Source: CAYGZM01 sp964354365
GTDB lineage: Bacteria; Planctomycetota; Phycisphaerae; Sedimentisphaerales; Anaerobacaceae
Direction: 5' to 3'
Assembly (NCBI GenBank): GCA_964354365.1
Contig: CAYGZM010000014.1
Coordinates: 1-41,067, forward strand
DNA: 41,067 nucleotides
The position numbers were made by a program, and so were the translations under genes. Below the pieces are notes generated by a model, which saw only the letters and a program-made list of their open reading frames with translations, made no database searches and was not told the DNA's origin. This document shows, piece by piece, positions 1-8,674 of the stretch; within the stretch, counting starts at the first letter, position 1, and each line of letters begins with the position of its first letter.

Positions 1-54
1 TGGCAGCCGGATTCCAATATCAAGCAGAAAAAACAAGAAGTTGAAGAATTGTAG
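1..54 (+). CDS. C-terminal end of a gene cut by the window edge (possible)
   Basis: Frame 1 is open from the first base to a TAG at 52-54 and encodes a short charged, Lys/Glu-rich tail ending in VEEL. The composition suits the end of a helical protein. Only 17 codons are visible, so no family can be named and the open frame could be chance. The next 480 bases hold only dispersed repeats, which fits a gene end here. Confidence 0.3.
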   Translation, partial: WQPDSNIKQKKQEVEEL

Positions 55-80
55 TGCAGATTATACGGATTTGGGCATAA

Positions 81-210
81 GAGTATATAAGTATATGCGT
101 ATATACTTATGAAGTGCCATACGAAGCGGGGTTTTGGGGTAAGCAGTTACTTGGTTGGGGATAAGCGGGATATTAAGGCCAGAGGGCGGAGGGGGTCGTG
201 AAGTGTGAAC
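81..210. repeat. Dispersed repeat A, copy 1
   Basis: About 130 bp recur with roughly 88% identity at 33811-33939. Each copy starts with a dyad of 10-bp arms, ATAAGTATAT and ATATACTTAT, separated by GCGT, followed by a conserved tail (GTGCCATACGAAGCG, then AGAGGGCGGAGG). No gene is seen between 55 and 537. The bases around 281-318 also carry a common CTGTCCTGAGCGTGCCGAAG-type dispersed motif. Confidence 0.75.
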
Positions 211-354
211 CGCAGAGGGCGGCCTGAGGAAAGCACGGCGGCCCTGGGGCGGCCTTCTCATTCGCAAGTTAGATGCTTCGCCTTCAGCTCAGCCCTGTCC
301 TGAGCGTGCCGAAGGAATGACACAGGGAGACTGGTTTGCCAGAAAATGATCTCA

Positions 355-545
355 CACCGATTTATAGATCGACCATTCTGCGAGCGCAAAGTAGCGGTTA
401 GAGGGGGTGTGGGAGATTGTAGGGCGGGGTTGAGAATAATGGTGGGCTGCGATGAGAACACATTTGCGAGAGAGGAGGGGAATGCTCACAGCCCACCGGA
501 TATTCATTATACCAAAGAGCCAAATAAAGACAAGAGGCTATTCTA
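355..545. repeat. Dispersed repeats B and C, copy 1
   Basis: Bases 370-425 (GCGAGCGCAAAGT ... GGGAGATTGT) match 34083-34137. Bases 465-545 (GAGAGAGGAGGGGAATGCTC and the following 60 bp) match 35445-35520 with few differences. In the second locus the two pieces lie 1.3 kb apart, on either side of an IS3 remnant and a cytochrome gene, while here they are adjacent. That suggests the joined form was the older unit and was split by insertion there. Confidence 0.65.
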
Positions 546-1326
546 CCATTCTACGACTTCTCAATAGGGCCATGCCGCCGAGGCTCAAAAGCAGGAACGT
601 GGCCGGTTCGGGAATGGCAAGCAGGCCGTTTAGCTCCGTGATGCCGGTGGTGCCAAGATTGAAAGATTCACCTGTCAATGGATCAATTCTATATAGGTCT
701 GCAACCGTGCCCGCCCGAGAATCGGCTGCATACAAAAAGCCATCCGGGGCGTAGGTTAAAGCATCGATGTCGGGGCAAATAGTTTCTGCGATGAATGAGC
801 TGCTTCCGGTATCCACATCAATGGTATATAGCTTGCCGCCATTGTCGGTTCCAGCATATAATGTCCCGTCAGGGGCGAATGCGAAGGACTCAATAAGAGG
901 AATGTCAACAGTGGCGACAAACGTAGTCTCACCGGTTGCTGGCTCAATCGTTCGCAATTCGTTACCAGAGAACAGACCGTAAAGGATGCCTTTTGGAGAA
1001 ATGGCCAAGCCACGAGGGTTAATCTCTACGTCTCGGTCCAACGGGACTGAGAGCAGTGTCGATGCATCATTGAGGCTTACTGTGTAGAGCGTATCTGAGT
1101 ATCTCTCGACCATATAGGCCGAATCCTCAGACGCCTTTACCAGCGCCCAAGTGCTTGTGGCTGGGTACGGCTCGATCTCAAGCGTTCCGATTTTAGTTGG
1201 CTCCATGTCGCCCAGTGAGAGTGTGTAAAGGCTATTTTCGTCAACTGAATAAGCAACAAAGTACATTGAGGCTGACGCCTGACAATTAAACCCTGCCAAC
1301 AAAAGAAGAATTGCTACCTTTTTCAT
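538..1326 (-). CDS. PEP-CTERM exported beta-propeller-like protein
   Basis: A 262-residue exported protein. Residues 1-19 form a signal peptide (MKKVAILLLLAGF, cleavage near ASA). The middle holds about five repeats of roughly 40 residues with a LYTxDxxTG core (LYTVSLND, LRTIEPATGE, LYTIDVDTGS, LYRIDPLTGE), as in NHL/DUF4394-type propellers. The C-terminus is a PEP-CTERM signal: IPEPATF, a hydrophobic stretch, then RSRR. In characterised systems such tails are processed by an exosortase, which is not in this window. The start is supported by GGAGAATAAG just upstream. A sigma70-like promoter with a conserved upstream box lies at 1442-1493 and is shared with two other exported-protein genes. 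Substrate or binding partner is unknown. Confidence 0.85.
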   Translation of the reverse strand: MKKVAILLLLAGFNCQASASMYFVAYSVDENSLYTLSLGDMEPTKIGTLEIEPYPATSTWALVKASEDSAYMVERYSDTLYTVSLNDASTLLSVPLDRDVEINPRGLAISPKGILYGLFSGNELRTIEPATGETTFVATVDIPLIESFAFAPDGTLYAGTDNGGKLYTIDVDTGSSSFIAETICPDIDALTYAPDGFLYAADSRAGTVADLYRIDPLTGESFNLGTTGITELNGLLAIPEPATFLLLSLGGMALLRSRRMVE

Positions 1327-1375
1327 CTTATTCTCCTTCCAAACAACATCTACATTTCTAAAACGTGGTACGCAA

Positions 1376-1500
1376 AGGTGCGACTCGAAGATGAAACACC
1401 CGGTCCTCCAATACGGCTGAAGGCCTCCTGAAACCGGCTTGATTCTAATCTGCTAAGGGCGGCAAAGTCAAGGGAAATCGGGGAAAAATGTTGCCACCAA
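1376..1500 (-). promoter_or_regulatory. Conserved promoter and leader upstream of the PEP-CTERM propeller gene
   Basis: Read on the minus strand: box ACATTTTTCCCCGATTTCCC, -35 TTGACT (1466-1471), 18-bp spacer, -10 TAGAAT (1442-1447), then a leader of about 115 nt. The first 70 nt of leader resemble the leader at 2400-2467 (GAGGC, GGAGGA, TGTTTCATCTT and GCACCTTT blocks). The CCGGT/ACCGG arms could pair. The downstream genes are unrelated, so the shared sequence is probably regulatory. Confidence 0.6.
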
Positions 1501-1606
1501 GCCCCAAAATGGCGTAGAATTGGGGGCATGGATGCGCGAGCCTGAGCACTCGCTGCTGCCTCAGAATGGGAGTTGGTTAAATTTCGCTCTGCGCCGCAGT
1601 TTTGCA

Positions 1607-1837
1607 TCAACGCCGCAGTACGAGACAGAGGCCACCCGCGACGATTAGCACCGCCCCATACTGTATCGCAAGCCGATAAAGGTCAATAAAACGAGCCAAT
1701 TCGGGCGGTAACCATATTGGCGCATAGGGGCCAGCAAGTGAAGTGTAAAATACTACCCAGGGCGGATAAACTGTCATAACCACTATGACAATCAGAGCGG
1801 TGAGAACAACGCCCTTTTGTACTATGTTCAACTTCAT
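1607..1837 (-). CDS. Small two-helix membrane protein
   Basis: A 76-residue protein of unknown function with two hydrophobic segments, about residues 8-27 (VVLTALIVIVVMTVYPPWVV) and 58-74 (YGAVLIVAGGLCLVLRR). The short loop between them carries a P-P-E motif. AGGTGA just before the ATG supports the start. It lies between the PEP-CTERM gene and the lipoprotein gene on the same strand. I do not recognise a family, and its reality rests on the Shine-Dalgarno and the clean transmembrane pattern. Confidence 0.55.
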   Translation of the reverse strand: MKLNIVQKGVVLTALIVIVVMTVYPPWVVFYTSLAGPYAPIWLPPELARFIDLYRLAIQYGAVLIVAGGLCLVLRR

Positions 1838-1920
1838 TTGTCACCTGCTACTCTTTTTTGCTTGGCAGAATGTTAAATATGGCATAAAGTCATTGTCAAG
1901 GAATGGTAGGGTCGAGGTTC

Positions 1921-2346
1921 TTATCGGCCTTGCGATTGCTGCATCTGCTGGTTCATCAATCGCTGTTGCTGGTAAAACGTCTGTTGTTGTCGGTGCATCC
2001 ACTGCTGCTGGGCCATCTGGTTCTGGTGAAACCTCATTTGCTCTTGGTCGGCCTGTATCTCATCGAGGCGGTCCATCAGCTCGTAGTGTCTCTGGCGACT
2101 TTCATATTCCGCGTGGATTTGCTCGCAAGCCTCTGCGTTGCCCTCTTGGGCAGCAAGTTGATAGGCGGCAAGAAAGGTTGCAAACTCCTTTTCGCGGCGC
2201 TCCTGCTCGGCCTTACGCGTCTTCTGTCGCTCTATATTCTGGCCAAGCGCCGTCCCTTTTGCCAGAGTTGCCAGGCCCTTGCCGACATTGTTGCATCCCG
2301 GTAGCAGTAGAGCACCAGCGATGCTCAGCAGAACAAGCTGTCTCAT
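1921..2346 (-). CDS. Glutamine-rich putative lipoprotein
   Basis: A 141-residue protein with a lipoprotein signal: charged MRQ, a hydrophobic core and a lipobox LLPGC (Cys at residue 18). The mature part is strongly helical. Residues 37-90 are rich in Lys/Arg/Glu (KAEQERREKEFATFLAAYQ) and residues 95-141 are dominated by Gln and Met (QNQMAQQQWMHRQQQ), probably a coiled coil or low-complexity tail. GGAGGTAAAG precedes the ATG at a good distance. Its promoter and leader share sequence with those of the PEP-CTERM gene downstream on the same strand. Function unknown; probably anchored to a membrane. Confidence 0.75.
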   Translation of the reverse strand: MRQLVLLSIAGALLLPGCNNVGKGLATLAKGTALGQNIERQKTRKAEQERREKEFATFLAAYQLAAQEGNAEACEQIHAEYESRQRHYELMDRLDEIQADQEQMRFHQNQMAQQQWMHRQQQTFYQQQRLMNQQMQQSQGR

Positions 2347-2399
2347 TCTTTACCTCCATAAGAAGCAAGACCGTTAGCGTTACTTGGGCAAAAGGTGCT

Positions 2400-2516
2400 G
2401 CCGTCAAAGATGAAACAACCGGCTCCTCCTGTACGGGCAAGAGCCTCTCACAACTGGCCTGATTGTAAGGCTATCCGGGCTGGCAAACAAGGAAAATCGA
2501 GGAAAAATGTTGCCAG
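2400..2516 (-). promoter_or_regulatory. Conserved promoter and leader upstream of the lipoprotein gene
   Basis: Read on the minus strand: box ACATTTTTCCTCGATTTTCC, -35 TTGTTT (2485-2490), 17-bp spacer, -10 TACAAT (2462-2467), then a leader closely similar to that at 1376-1440. The box also occurs at 10419-10437 before the HAF gene pair. The alignment continues upstream into TGGCAACATTTTTCC in two of the three copies. Confidence 0.6.
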
Positions 2517-2644
2517 TAATGACCAAATTGGCGTAGAATTGGGGTAGAATACAGGCCTTTTCGGCACGCAGCGGCTTTGATGTTGTGCTGCCGATAGAGG
2601 CGAGCGGCAGTTGCGAGTATTCGGGAACACGAGGATATGTCATT

Positions 2645-3328
2645 ATGGATTTGTACAAGTTGCAAGCGGCGTTGAAGTGCCTTAACGGCATCTACTGGAA
2701 CAAGCGGATCGACAAAGCACTGCAAGAGTCGGGCTACCCAAGAGGGACGCCGCAGGAATCGGCATTCTACAGGCACGTGGTCGCGCTGCGAGACAAGCGA
2801 GCTGAGACTGCTCAAGCGTTGTTGGAAGTGAAAGCCTCGTTGGCCCCCTATAGCGAAGATGTTGTAACGATTTTGAGCCAGATCGCTACGAGTGCTATTC
2901 CGGTTGGACAATTGGCAAGTGCAATTGGAGAACTGAAAGCCTTTGATGGGGTGAGTACAGACAACTATAAGGCATTCATAGAATTCGCTGTGTGCTTCTC
3001 GCATGAGCAGTTTTTGAGCGACCTTAAAAACTATCTCAACGGGCCAGCAGAAACTGGGCGGGATGCTAAAACGATGATTGCTATAATCATCAGCTTATTG
3101 GTGGCGTGCATCTTTGAGCTATCAGTTCGGCTCGTACCAGTTACCCCATTTAGTTGGCTCAAGAACCATCCCAGCAGTTATGGCCTCCGAGGCGCAATTG
3201 TTCTTCTGGTTCCTTGCATATTTGTGGGGCTTTTGAAACGCCAATATCGAAAAAGGTGCTTGCGGACAGCTGTCATACCGCTCGTGCTGCTTATTCTGTC
3301 TTTATTGGGAGGAAGGACGCACCCGTAG
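2645..3328 (+). CDS. Membrane protein with helical cytoplasmic domain, unknown
   Basis: A 227-residue protein I cannot assign. Residues 1-140 are soluble and helix-rich (LYKLQAALKCLNGIYWNK ..., ETAQALLEVKASL). Three hydrophobic segments follow at about 144-162, 182-197 and 209-222, separated by basic loops (KRQYRKRCLR), so the N-terminal domain is probably cytoplasmic. The start at 2645 is preferred to an in-frame one 60 bases upstream because GAGGA lies about 11 bases before it. It diverges from the lipoprotein gene, sharing a roughly 300-bp intergenic region. It may be a small sensor or toxin-like effector, but nothing visible decides this. Confidence 0.6.
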   Translation: MDLYKLQAALKCLNGIYWNKRIDKALQESGYPRGTPQESAFYRHVVALRDKRAETAQALLEVKASLAPYSEDVVTILSQIATSAIPVGQLASAIGELKAFDGVSTDNYKAFIEFAVCFSHEQFLSDLKNYLNGPAETGRDAKTMIAIIISLLVACIFELSVRLVPVTPFSWLKNHPSSYGLRGAIVLLVPCIFVGLLKRQYRKRCLRTAVIPLVLLILSLLGGRTHP

Positions 3329-3333
3329 GAGTC

Positions 3334-3473
3334 TAGTACCGCGTTTCATAAATAGGGCGACTATGCGAAGAACCCCGTATGTCATAAGAATAGATTTCTC
3401 CGCTGCGCGATGCTGCGCATCGCTCCGGTCGAAATGACGGCATAGTAGCAGGACTTACGAAATGCGGTAGTAG
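3334..3473. mobile_element. Non-coding inverted-repeat element (TACCGC family), copy 1
   Basis: A palindromic element with imperfect terminal inverted repeats of about 35 bp: left TACCGCGTTTCATAA, right (reverse complement) TACCGCATTTCGTAA. The core carries AGATTTCTCCGC ... GGTCGAAATGAC, a widespread dispersed palindrome. Other copies are at 26056-26376 and 37447-37600. It encodes nothing. Confidence 0.65.
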
Positions 3474-3539
3474 CCAATCAAGGCATGCATTAACGAAATC
3501 CTGCCGTAGGTTGATACACCTCCTTTGTCAGTTCAACTC

Positions 3540-3774
3540 CGCAACGCGCGCGACACAATACGCCATACGAGCTACGAAATCATCGTCGTTTGTAGTCGCT
3601 TTGCGAATGGAGGACGGCTATAGAGGCGAGCATATTTTCGAGGGGGACATCGCCATCGACGGCGTGGGCCGGGGAGAAGATGTAGCCGCCAGACTACTGG
3701 ATACCTGCTCCCCGATCAGGTCGAGGACAAGTTTCGCAGGTATGACAAGGCGGAGCGGTCAGTTTGAGTAGTCA
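3540..3774 (-). pseudogene. Dispersed repeat carrying the 3' end of a URO-D-like gene, copy 1
   Basis: On the minus strand, bases 3598-3691 translate to GGYIFSPAHAVDGDVPLENM and a few more residues. This is nearly identical to the C-terminus of the URO-D-family gene at 36401-37417. Nothing of the rest of the gene is present. The flanks (CTACGAAATCATCGTCG on one side; ACTACTGGATACCTGCT ... GTATGACAAGG on the other) are shared with a second copy at 35650-35851. The fragment therefore travels as part of a roughly 200-bp repeat. Confidence 0.75.
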
Positions 3775-3785
3775 GTAATGAATCG

Positions 3786-6700
3786 TCAGGAGCAGCCCAT
3801 AGAGTTGCCGCAGTTGAAGCACTTGTAGCAGGTCCCGTTGCGGACGGTGATGGCCCCGCAGATGTCGCAGGCGGGGGCATCGTCCATGAAGTGCTCGAAT
3901 TGAGAGTTAAACTGCTGCATGACGGCGGCTTCCGACTGTCCGCCGGCGGAGGCGGACCCATCCGGCTCAGCCACGACTGATTCCACCAGCGTCCCGATTC
4001 GATTCACCGGCCCTGCAAACCTCCCTGCGAAGGGCACAGGAACATCCTCGTCAGCTTGCTTCGAGCTTGAATCCTGCAGTTCGGCCACGGCCAGCGGCTT
4101 GACCTTCACCTTGGCGCCGGCTTTCGCCTCGGCGATTTTCTTGGCGAGATCCTTGGTCTTTTCCACTAATTCCCGCGCGGTAGTTGTATTCTTATTGTCC
4201 GGCGCGCCGGCCACCGCAGTCCTATTGGGCAGATTCTTGTCCGCGTAACCCGGTATGAACTGACAGCCTAACCAGCAGAAGATATAGTCTATCAGGCTCT
4301 TTGCAAACGGCATTTCGCGGTTTGAGGTCATTCCAGCCGGCTCAAATCGCGCGTGCCGGAACTTATCCACCAAAGTAATCAGCGGCACGCCGTACTGCAG
4401 CGCCATCGAAGTGCACGTCCCTATAACGTCCATAAGTCCGCCAACCGTGCTGCCCTCCTTCGCCATCGTGATAAACAGCTCACCGGGCTGACCATCCTCA
4501 TACAACCCCACCGTCAGATAGCCTTCGTGCCCCGCGACGGAGAATTTATGCGTTAGGCTGTGGCGTGTATCCGGCAGTCTCCTGCGGAACGGCTTGGCCT
4601 GTGCGGGCGCCTCAGTAGCGGCCTTGGCTTTGCCGTCTTTATGCTTTTTCGTCGAGACCGGCTGGAGCTTCTTCGACCCATCCCGATAAATCGCCACCGC
4701 CTTTAGACCGAGCTTCCACCCTTCCATATAGGCGGCGCTGATCTCTTCGGTCGTGGTTTCCTTAGGCATATTGATGGTCTTGCTTATCGCACCGGATATA
4801 AACGGCTGGACCGCAGCCATCATTTTCAGATGCGCCATATAATGAATGCACCTCTTGCCGTTGCGAGCTTTGAAAGCACAGTCAAAAACAGGCAGATGAT
4901 CCGCATTGAGCTTCGGCGCCCCCTCAATTGTCTCGTTTTCATCGACGTAATCACGGATCGATTTGATGTCGTCGGCGTTGTACCCAAGCCGCTCCAGAGC
5001 CATCGGAACGGTCTTATTGACGAGCTTCAGCATCCCCCCGCCCGCCAACAGCTTGTACTTAACCAAGGCGATATCCGGCTCAATACCCGTAGTATCACAA
5101 TCCATCATAAAACCGATAGTCCCCGTCGGTGCAAGCACGGTCGTCTGAGCGTTGCGGAAGCCCACTTTGGACCCGGCATCGAAGGCCGTATCCCACGCAT
5201 CTTTCGCAGCGTTCCGCAAATAGGCCGGGCAATGGGATTCCGGAATCTCATAAGCGTGCTGGCGATGCATATTTATGACCTTGAGCATCGACTCCACATT
5301 CTTGCCGAATTCGGCAAAAGGCCCTCTCTTCGAGGCAATTTCAGAACTTACCGCGTAAGCAGTCCCTGTCAACAGTGCGCTAATTGCCCCTGCGATTGCC
5401 CGGGCCTGATCCGAATCATAGGGCAGCGCCAGGCTCATAAGAACAGAGCCCAGATTGGCATAGCCAAGACCCAAAGGCCGAGACAGATGGCTGTTTATCG
5501 CAATCGTCTTGGTCGGGTAGCTGCCCCCATCAACTAAAATCTCCTGGGCAATGATGAACAACCGAATCGCCCTCTTGAACGCCTCGATGTCGAAAGAGCC
5601 GTCCTCTTTGCGGAACTTCAAAAGGTTCAGTGAAGCCAGATTGCAGGCCGAATCATCGACAAACATATACTCACTGCACGGATTCGAGGCGTTAATCGGC
5701 CCGGAATTCGGGCATGTATGCCAGCGGTTTATCGTGCTGTGGTACTGCACGCCGGGATCGCCGCAGATTCTTGTGCCCTCGGCAATCAATTCCATCAGCT
5801 TGCGGGCCGAATGTTCCCCCATCTTCTCACCCGTCGTCACCGCGTATGTAGCCCATACGTCGTCTTTCTCCACGCACTGCATAAACTCGTCGGTTACACG
5901 CACCGAGAGATTGGAATTCTGGAACATCACGCTATTGTACGCTTCGCTGTTATACTCGCCGGTGTAGCCGGCCTCAATTAGAGCCCAGGCCTTCTTTTCC
6001 TCCTCCGTCTTGCACGTGATGAACTCCTTAATATCGGGGTGCGTAACCTTCAGCGACTGCATCTTGGCGGCGCGCCTGGTCTTGCCGCCCGACTTGATCA
6101 CCGCCGCCACCTGGTCATAGACCCTCATAAAACTCAAAGGACCCGACGGCTTGCCCCCGCCGGAGAGCTTCTCTTTGCTGCTGCGCAGCGTAGAAAGATC
6201 GGTTCCGGTCCCTGAGCCGTGCTTGAACAGCATCGCCTCGCTTGCCGCCAGCCGCATTATGTCTTCCATAGAATCCTTCACCGACTGGATGAAACAGGCC
6301 GATGCCTGAGGATATTCATAGCTGTTCTCACAGGGAACCGCCGTCTGCTGCTCCGCATCCCAATGGTAATTATGCTTGCTGCCGGCGATGCCATAAACGT
6401 CGTGCAGCCCTACATTGAACCAAACCGGCGAGTTAAAGGCGCCGTACTGATTCACGCAAAGCCACGTCAATTCGCTGTAGAAAACCTCCGCGTCTTCGTC
6501 CGTCGCAAAATAACCGTCCCTTCTGCCCCGGTCCGCAATCGTCTTGCAGACCCGGTGAACAAGCTGTTTTACCGAGTGCTCTCGTTCGCCCGTCTCTACA
6601 TCGCCGTAAAAGTACTTGCTCGCAACAACCTTGGTCGCCAGCTGGCTCCAGGTCGCCGGGACTTCTATATTGTCCTGCTCGAAAATCACCTGCCCGCTGT

Positions 6701-6875
6701 CGCTTGTGATCCTGGCCGAGCGCTTCTCCCATTCGAGCTGCTCAAACGGATGCACGCCCTCCGTGGAAAAGAAGTGTTCTATCTTTAACCCATCCCTCTC
6801 ATTGTCCCTCGCAATAATTCTCGGTTGTGATCCTTCTCTCTTGAAAGGGTTCTCTGGGTCGAATTTATAAGACAT
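3786..6875 (-). CDS. nrdJ: Adenosylcobalamin-dependent (class II) ribonucleotide reductase
   Basis: Reduces ribonucleotides to deoxyribonucleotides using a 5'-deoxyadenosyl radical from coenzyme B12; it works without oxygen and needs no separate radical subunit. The 1029 residues match the long class II type. Landmarks are the substrate-site segment GSGTGTDLSTLRSS, the active-site NPCSE (thiyl Cys plus Glu) in the middle, PTGTIGFMMDCDTTG for phosphate binding, and a C-terminal zinc-finger-like cysteine cluster (CDICG ... CYKCFNCGNSMGCS) of the kind found in this subfamily. The start is preceded by GGAGG seven bases upstream. Two NrdR-like boxes lie upstream at 6903-6949. The Ala/Lys-rich region at roughly residues 905-960 looks like a flexible linker before the finger. 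No intein or frameshift is seen. Confidence 0.96.
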   Translation of the reverse strand: MSYKFDPENPFKREGSQPRIIARDNERDGLKIEHFFSTEGVHPFEQLEWEKRSARITSDSGQVIFEQDNIEVPATWSQLATKVVASKYFYGDVETGEREHSVKQLVHRVCKTIADRGRRDGYFATDEDAEVFYSELTWLCVNQYGAFNSPVWFNVGLHDVYGIAGSKHNYHWDAEQQTAVPCENSYEYPQASACFIQSVKDSMEDIMRLAASEAMLFKHGSGTGTDLSTLRSSKEKLSGGGKPSGPLSFMRVYDQVAAVIKSGGKTRRAAKMQSLKVTHPDIKEFITCKTEEEKKAWALIEAGYTGEYNSEAYNSVMFQNSNLSVRVTDEFMQCVEKDDVWATYAVTTGEKMGEHSARKLMELIAEGTRICGDPGVQYHSTINRWHTCPNSGPINASNPCSEYMFVDDSACNLASLNLLKFRKEDGSFDIEAFKRAIRLFIIAQEILVDGGSYPTKTIAINSHLSRPLGLGYANLGSVLMSLALPYDSDQARAIAGAISALLTGTAYAVSSEIASKRGPFAEFGKNVESMLKVINMHRQHAYEIPESHCPAYLRNAAKDAWDTAFDAGSKVGFRNAQTTVLAPTGTIGFMMDCDTTGIEPDIALVKYKLLAGGGMLKLVNKTVPMALERLGYNADDIKSIRDYVDENETIEGAPKLNADHLPVFDCAFKARNGKRCIHYMAHLKMMAAVQPFISGAISKTINMPKETTTEEISAAYMEGWKLGLKAVAIYRDGSKKLQPVSTKKHKDGKAKAATEAPAQAKPFRRRLPDTRHSLTHKFSVAGHEGYLTVGLYEDGQPGELFITMAKEGSTVGGLMDVIGTCTSMALQYGVPLITLVDKFRHARFEPAGMTSNREMPFAKSLIDYIFCWLGCQFIPGYADKNLPNRTAVAGAPDNKNTTTARELVEKTKDLAKKIAEAKAGAKVKVKPLAVAELQDSSSKQADEDVPVPFAGRFAGPVNRIGTLVESVVAEPDGSASAGGQSEAAVMQQFNSQFEHFMDDAPACDICGAITVRNGTCYKCFNCGNSMGCS

Positions 6876-6902
6876 TTATGCGCCTCCGTGCGAAAAATAA
6901 AG

Positions 6903-6949
6903 CCACAAAATATGGAAATAATGACCGGGAGTTACACCAGATATTGTGA
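6903..6949 (-). promoter_or_regulatory. Pair of NrdR-type boxes upstream of nrdJ
   Basis: Read toward nrdJ, bases 6949-6934 give TCACAATATCTGGTGT, matching the NrdR consensus ACACWATATVTNGTGT at 15 of 16 positions. Bases 6918-6903 give TTTCCATATTTTGTGG, a weaker match that keeps the ATAT-T-GTG core. Their starts are exactly 31 bp apart, three helical turns, as is usual for NrdR box pairs. A possible promoter (TTTACA, 17 bp, TAATCT) lies further upstream at about 6975-7003. Control by the ATP/dATP-sensing repressor NrdR is inferred; its gene is not in the window. Confidence 0.72.
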
Positions 6950-7167
6950 TAAAGCCCGTAAACTCACTATCGGCAGATTAATCGTAATCTGATAAAGTGT
7001 AAAGACCAAATTCCAATTTTTTCCACGCAATTTTTCGCGCTTCGTTCTTAGTCCTTGTTGCTACTGTAGCTATGATGACAAAAATTTTTTCCAACGGGAA
7101 AATTCCTCTACAGACCGGTCGCATCAAGCCAACGTTGTGCTATCCAGGCGTGCGACCTCAGCGCCGT

Positions 7168-7297
7168 CTCGGTGCTAGACAGCACAGCGGCTCTGCGAGA
7201 TTCTCGGATCCCTTTTATTACCTGCTGGCAGCCCCAATGCGATAAACGCTTTCTTACCCGATGGCGTTTTTCCCACAAATCTCGGGACGATACCAAT
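7168..7297. mobile_element. Non-coding element (TCCCAA family), left-truncated copy
   Basis: About 130 bp are closely similar to the right part of the element at 19320-19534 (GATAAACGCTTTCTTACCCG, then CACAAATCTCGGGACGATAC). The left terminus seen in the other copies (AACGTCCCAAAGGTTGGGG) is missing. The interval between nrdJ and uvrC (6950-7514) holds nothing else I can identify. Confidence 0.65.
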
Positions 7298-7514
7298 AGA
7301 TCGACATTTGCGAAGTTGCTTAGCCGCAGAAAGTAACAGCCTGTATGTTAGTTCATAAGTGGCAATCATTTCGTCTTGCTCTGACAACTGCAAAACCAAC
7401 AAAATCCTTTTTCCGATGGCAGCGTACAGCTAAAATAGGCCGTTGTCTTCACCAAAGGCAAGGCCGACAGTGTTCGCACGACTTTGCGAGCTTGATTATC
7501 GGAGCGTGGCGCTA

Positions 7515-8674
7515 ATGGCTGTTGTTGAGGAAAAAACCAGACTCGATACGATCCGCCGACAGGTAAAGGGCTTTCCAACCGGCCCAGGCCTGTATTTTAT
7601 GAAGGGCCGCGCAGACAAGGTCCTCTACATCGGCAAGGCAAAGAACCTCCGCTCGCGGGTGGCCGGCTACTTCCAGCAAAGCAGCGACTTGATAACCTCC
7701 AGAGGCCCCAAAATCGCGGAAATGACAGCGAAGGTCGAGTCCGTCGATTTCCTCGAAACCGGCTCAGAAGTCGATGCGATGCTCCAGGAGGCCCGCCTGA
7801 TCAAGGACATCAGGCCGCCGTACAACACCGACCTCGTGGACGACAAGACATTTCCCTACCTCGAAATCACCACCGGCGACGATTTTCCGGGGGTCTATAT
7901 CACCCGCAAGCCCCGCCATCGCGGAAGCAGGCTGTTCGGACCCTTCACCGGGGCCAAAGACCTCAGACAGGTGCTCGTAGTCCTGCAGAAAATCTTCAAG
8001 TTCCGAACCTGCAAGTTGAACATCAGCGAAGACGACTCGAAACGCAGGTTCTTTCGCCCCTGCATTTTGTACAGTATCAAGCAGTGCGCCGCTCCCTGCG
8101 CCGCCAAAATCGAAAAAGCCCAATACAAAAAACTCGTTATAGGCGACCTTGTAAGATTCCTGCGGTCCAAACGCTCGGTGATTCTCCGCCAGCTCAGAAA
8201 GCAAATGGCCGAGGCCGCCGAGGCGCTCCAGTACGAGAAAGCCGCAATGTTCCGCGACCGCATCAGGCTGATTGAACGCCTGGACCGCCGCGGCAGCCCC
8301 GATGAGGACGTCCAGCCCGAAGTCTTCGCTGCCGACCCCGCCCAGGCCCTCGTGGAGCTCCGCAAGATACTGCAAACATCCGAACCCGTTCGGATCATTG
8401 AGGGCATTGACGTCGCAAATATCGCCGGCGCCGACGCCGTCGGCTCACTCGTCAAATTCATCGACGGCAGGCCCTTTAAGAGCGGCTATNNNNNNNNNNN
8501 NNNNNNNNNNNNNNNNNNNNNNNNNNNNNNNNNNNNNNNNNNNNNNNNNNNNNNNNNNNNNNNNNNNNNNNNNNNNNNNNNNNNNNNNNATACGTCCGCG
8601 ACGAGGCCCACCGCTTCGCCCAGCACTACCACCATATCCTGCGAAGCAAACAGATGCTCAGCGATAGATCCTGA
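7515..8674 (+). CDS. uvrC: UvrC-type excinuclease subunit, interrupted by a scaffold gap
   Basis: Subunit of the UvrABC nucleotide-excision repair nuclease that cuts on both sides of a lesion. The start ATG at 7515 (MAVVEEKTRLDTIRRQ) is preferred over an in-frame GTG 72 bases earlier. The GIY-YIG nuclease domain spans about residues 13-95 (GPGLYFMKG ... VLYIGKAKNLRSRV). The UVR helical pair that contacts UvrB lies near 230-260 (LRKQMAEAAEALQYEKAAMFRDRI), followed by the start of the RNase H-like domain. A gap of 100 N begins after FKSGY, and the frame resumes at YVRDEAHRFAQHYHH and stops at 8672-8674. UvrC proteins normally have about 110 residues between these motifs, so more than 100 bases are missing. 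No C-terminal helix-hairpin-helix pair is present, so it is a short UvrC. Confidence 0.9.
8490..8589. other. Scaffold gap (100 N) inside uvrC
   Basis: Exactly 100 N, the usual placeholder length. Reading frame and homology continue across it, but the true length is probably nearer 340 bases, judged from the spacing of UvrC motifs. Confidence 0.95.

Noticed and set aside
1476..1500. Sigma-54 promoter (TGGCAACATTTTTCC)
   Set aside because: The -12 GC is missing, and the third copy of the box lacks TGGC at this place, while TTGACT-N18-TAGAAT fits a sigma70 promoter.
4830..5537. 235-codon plus-strand ORF
   Set aside because: Antisense of nrdJ, which has clear catalytic motifs.
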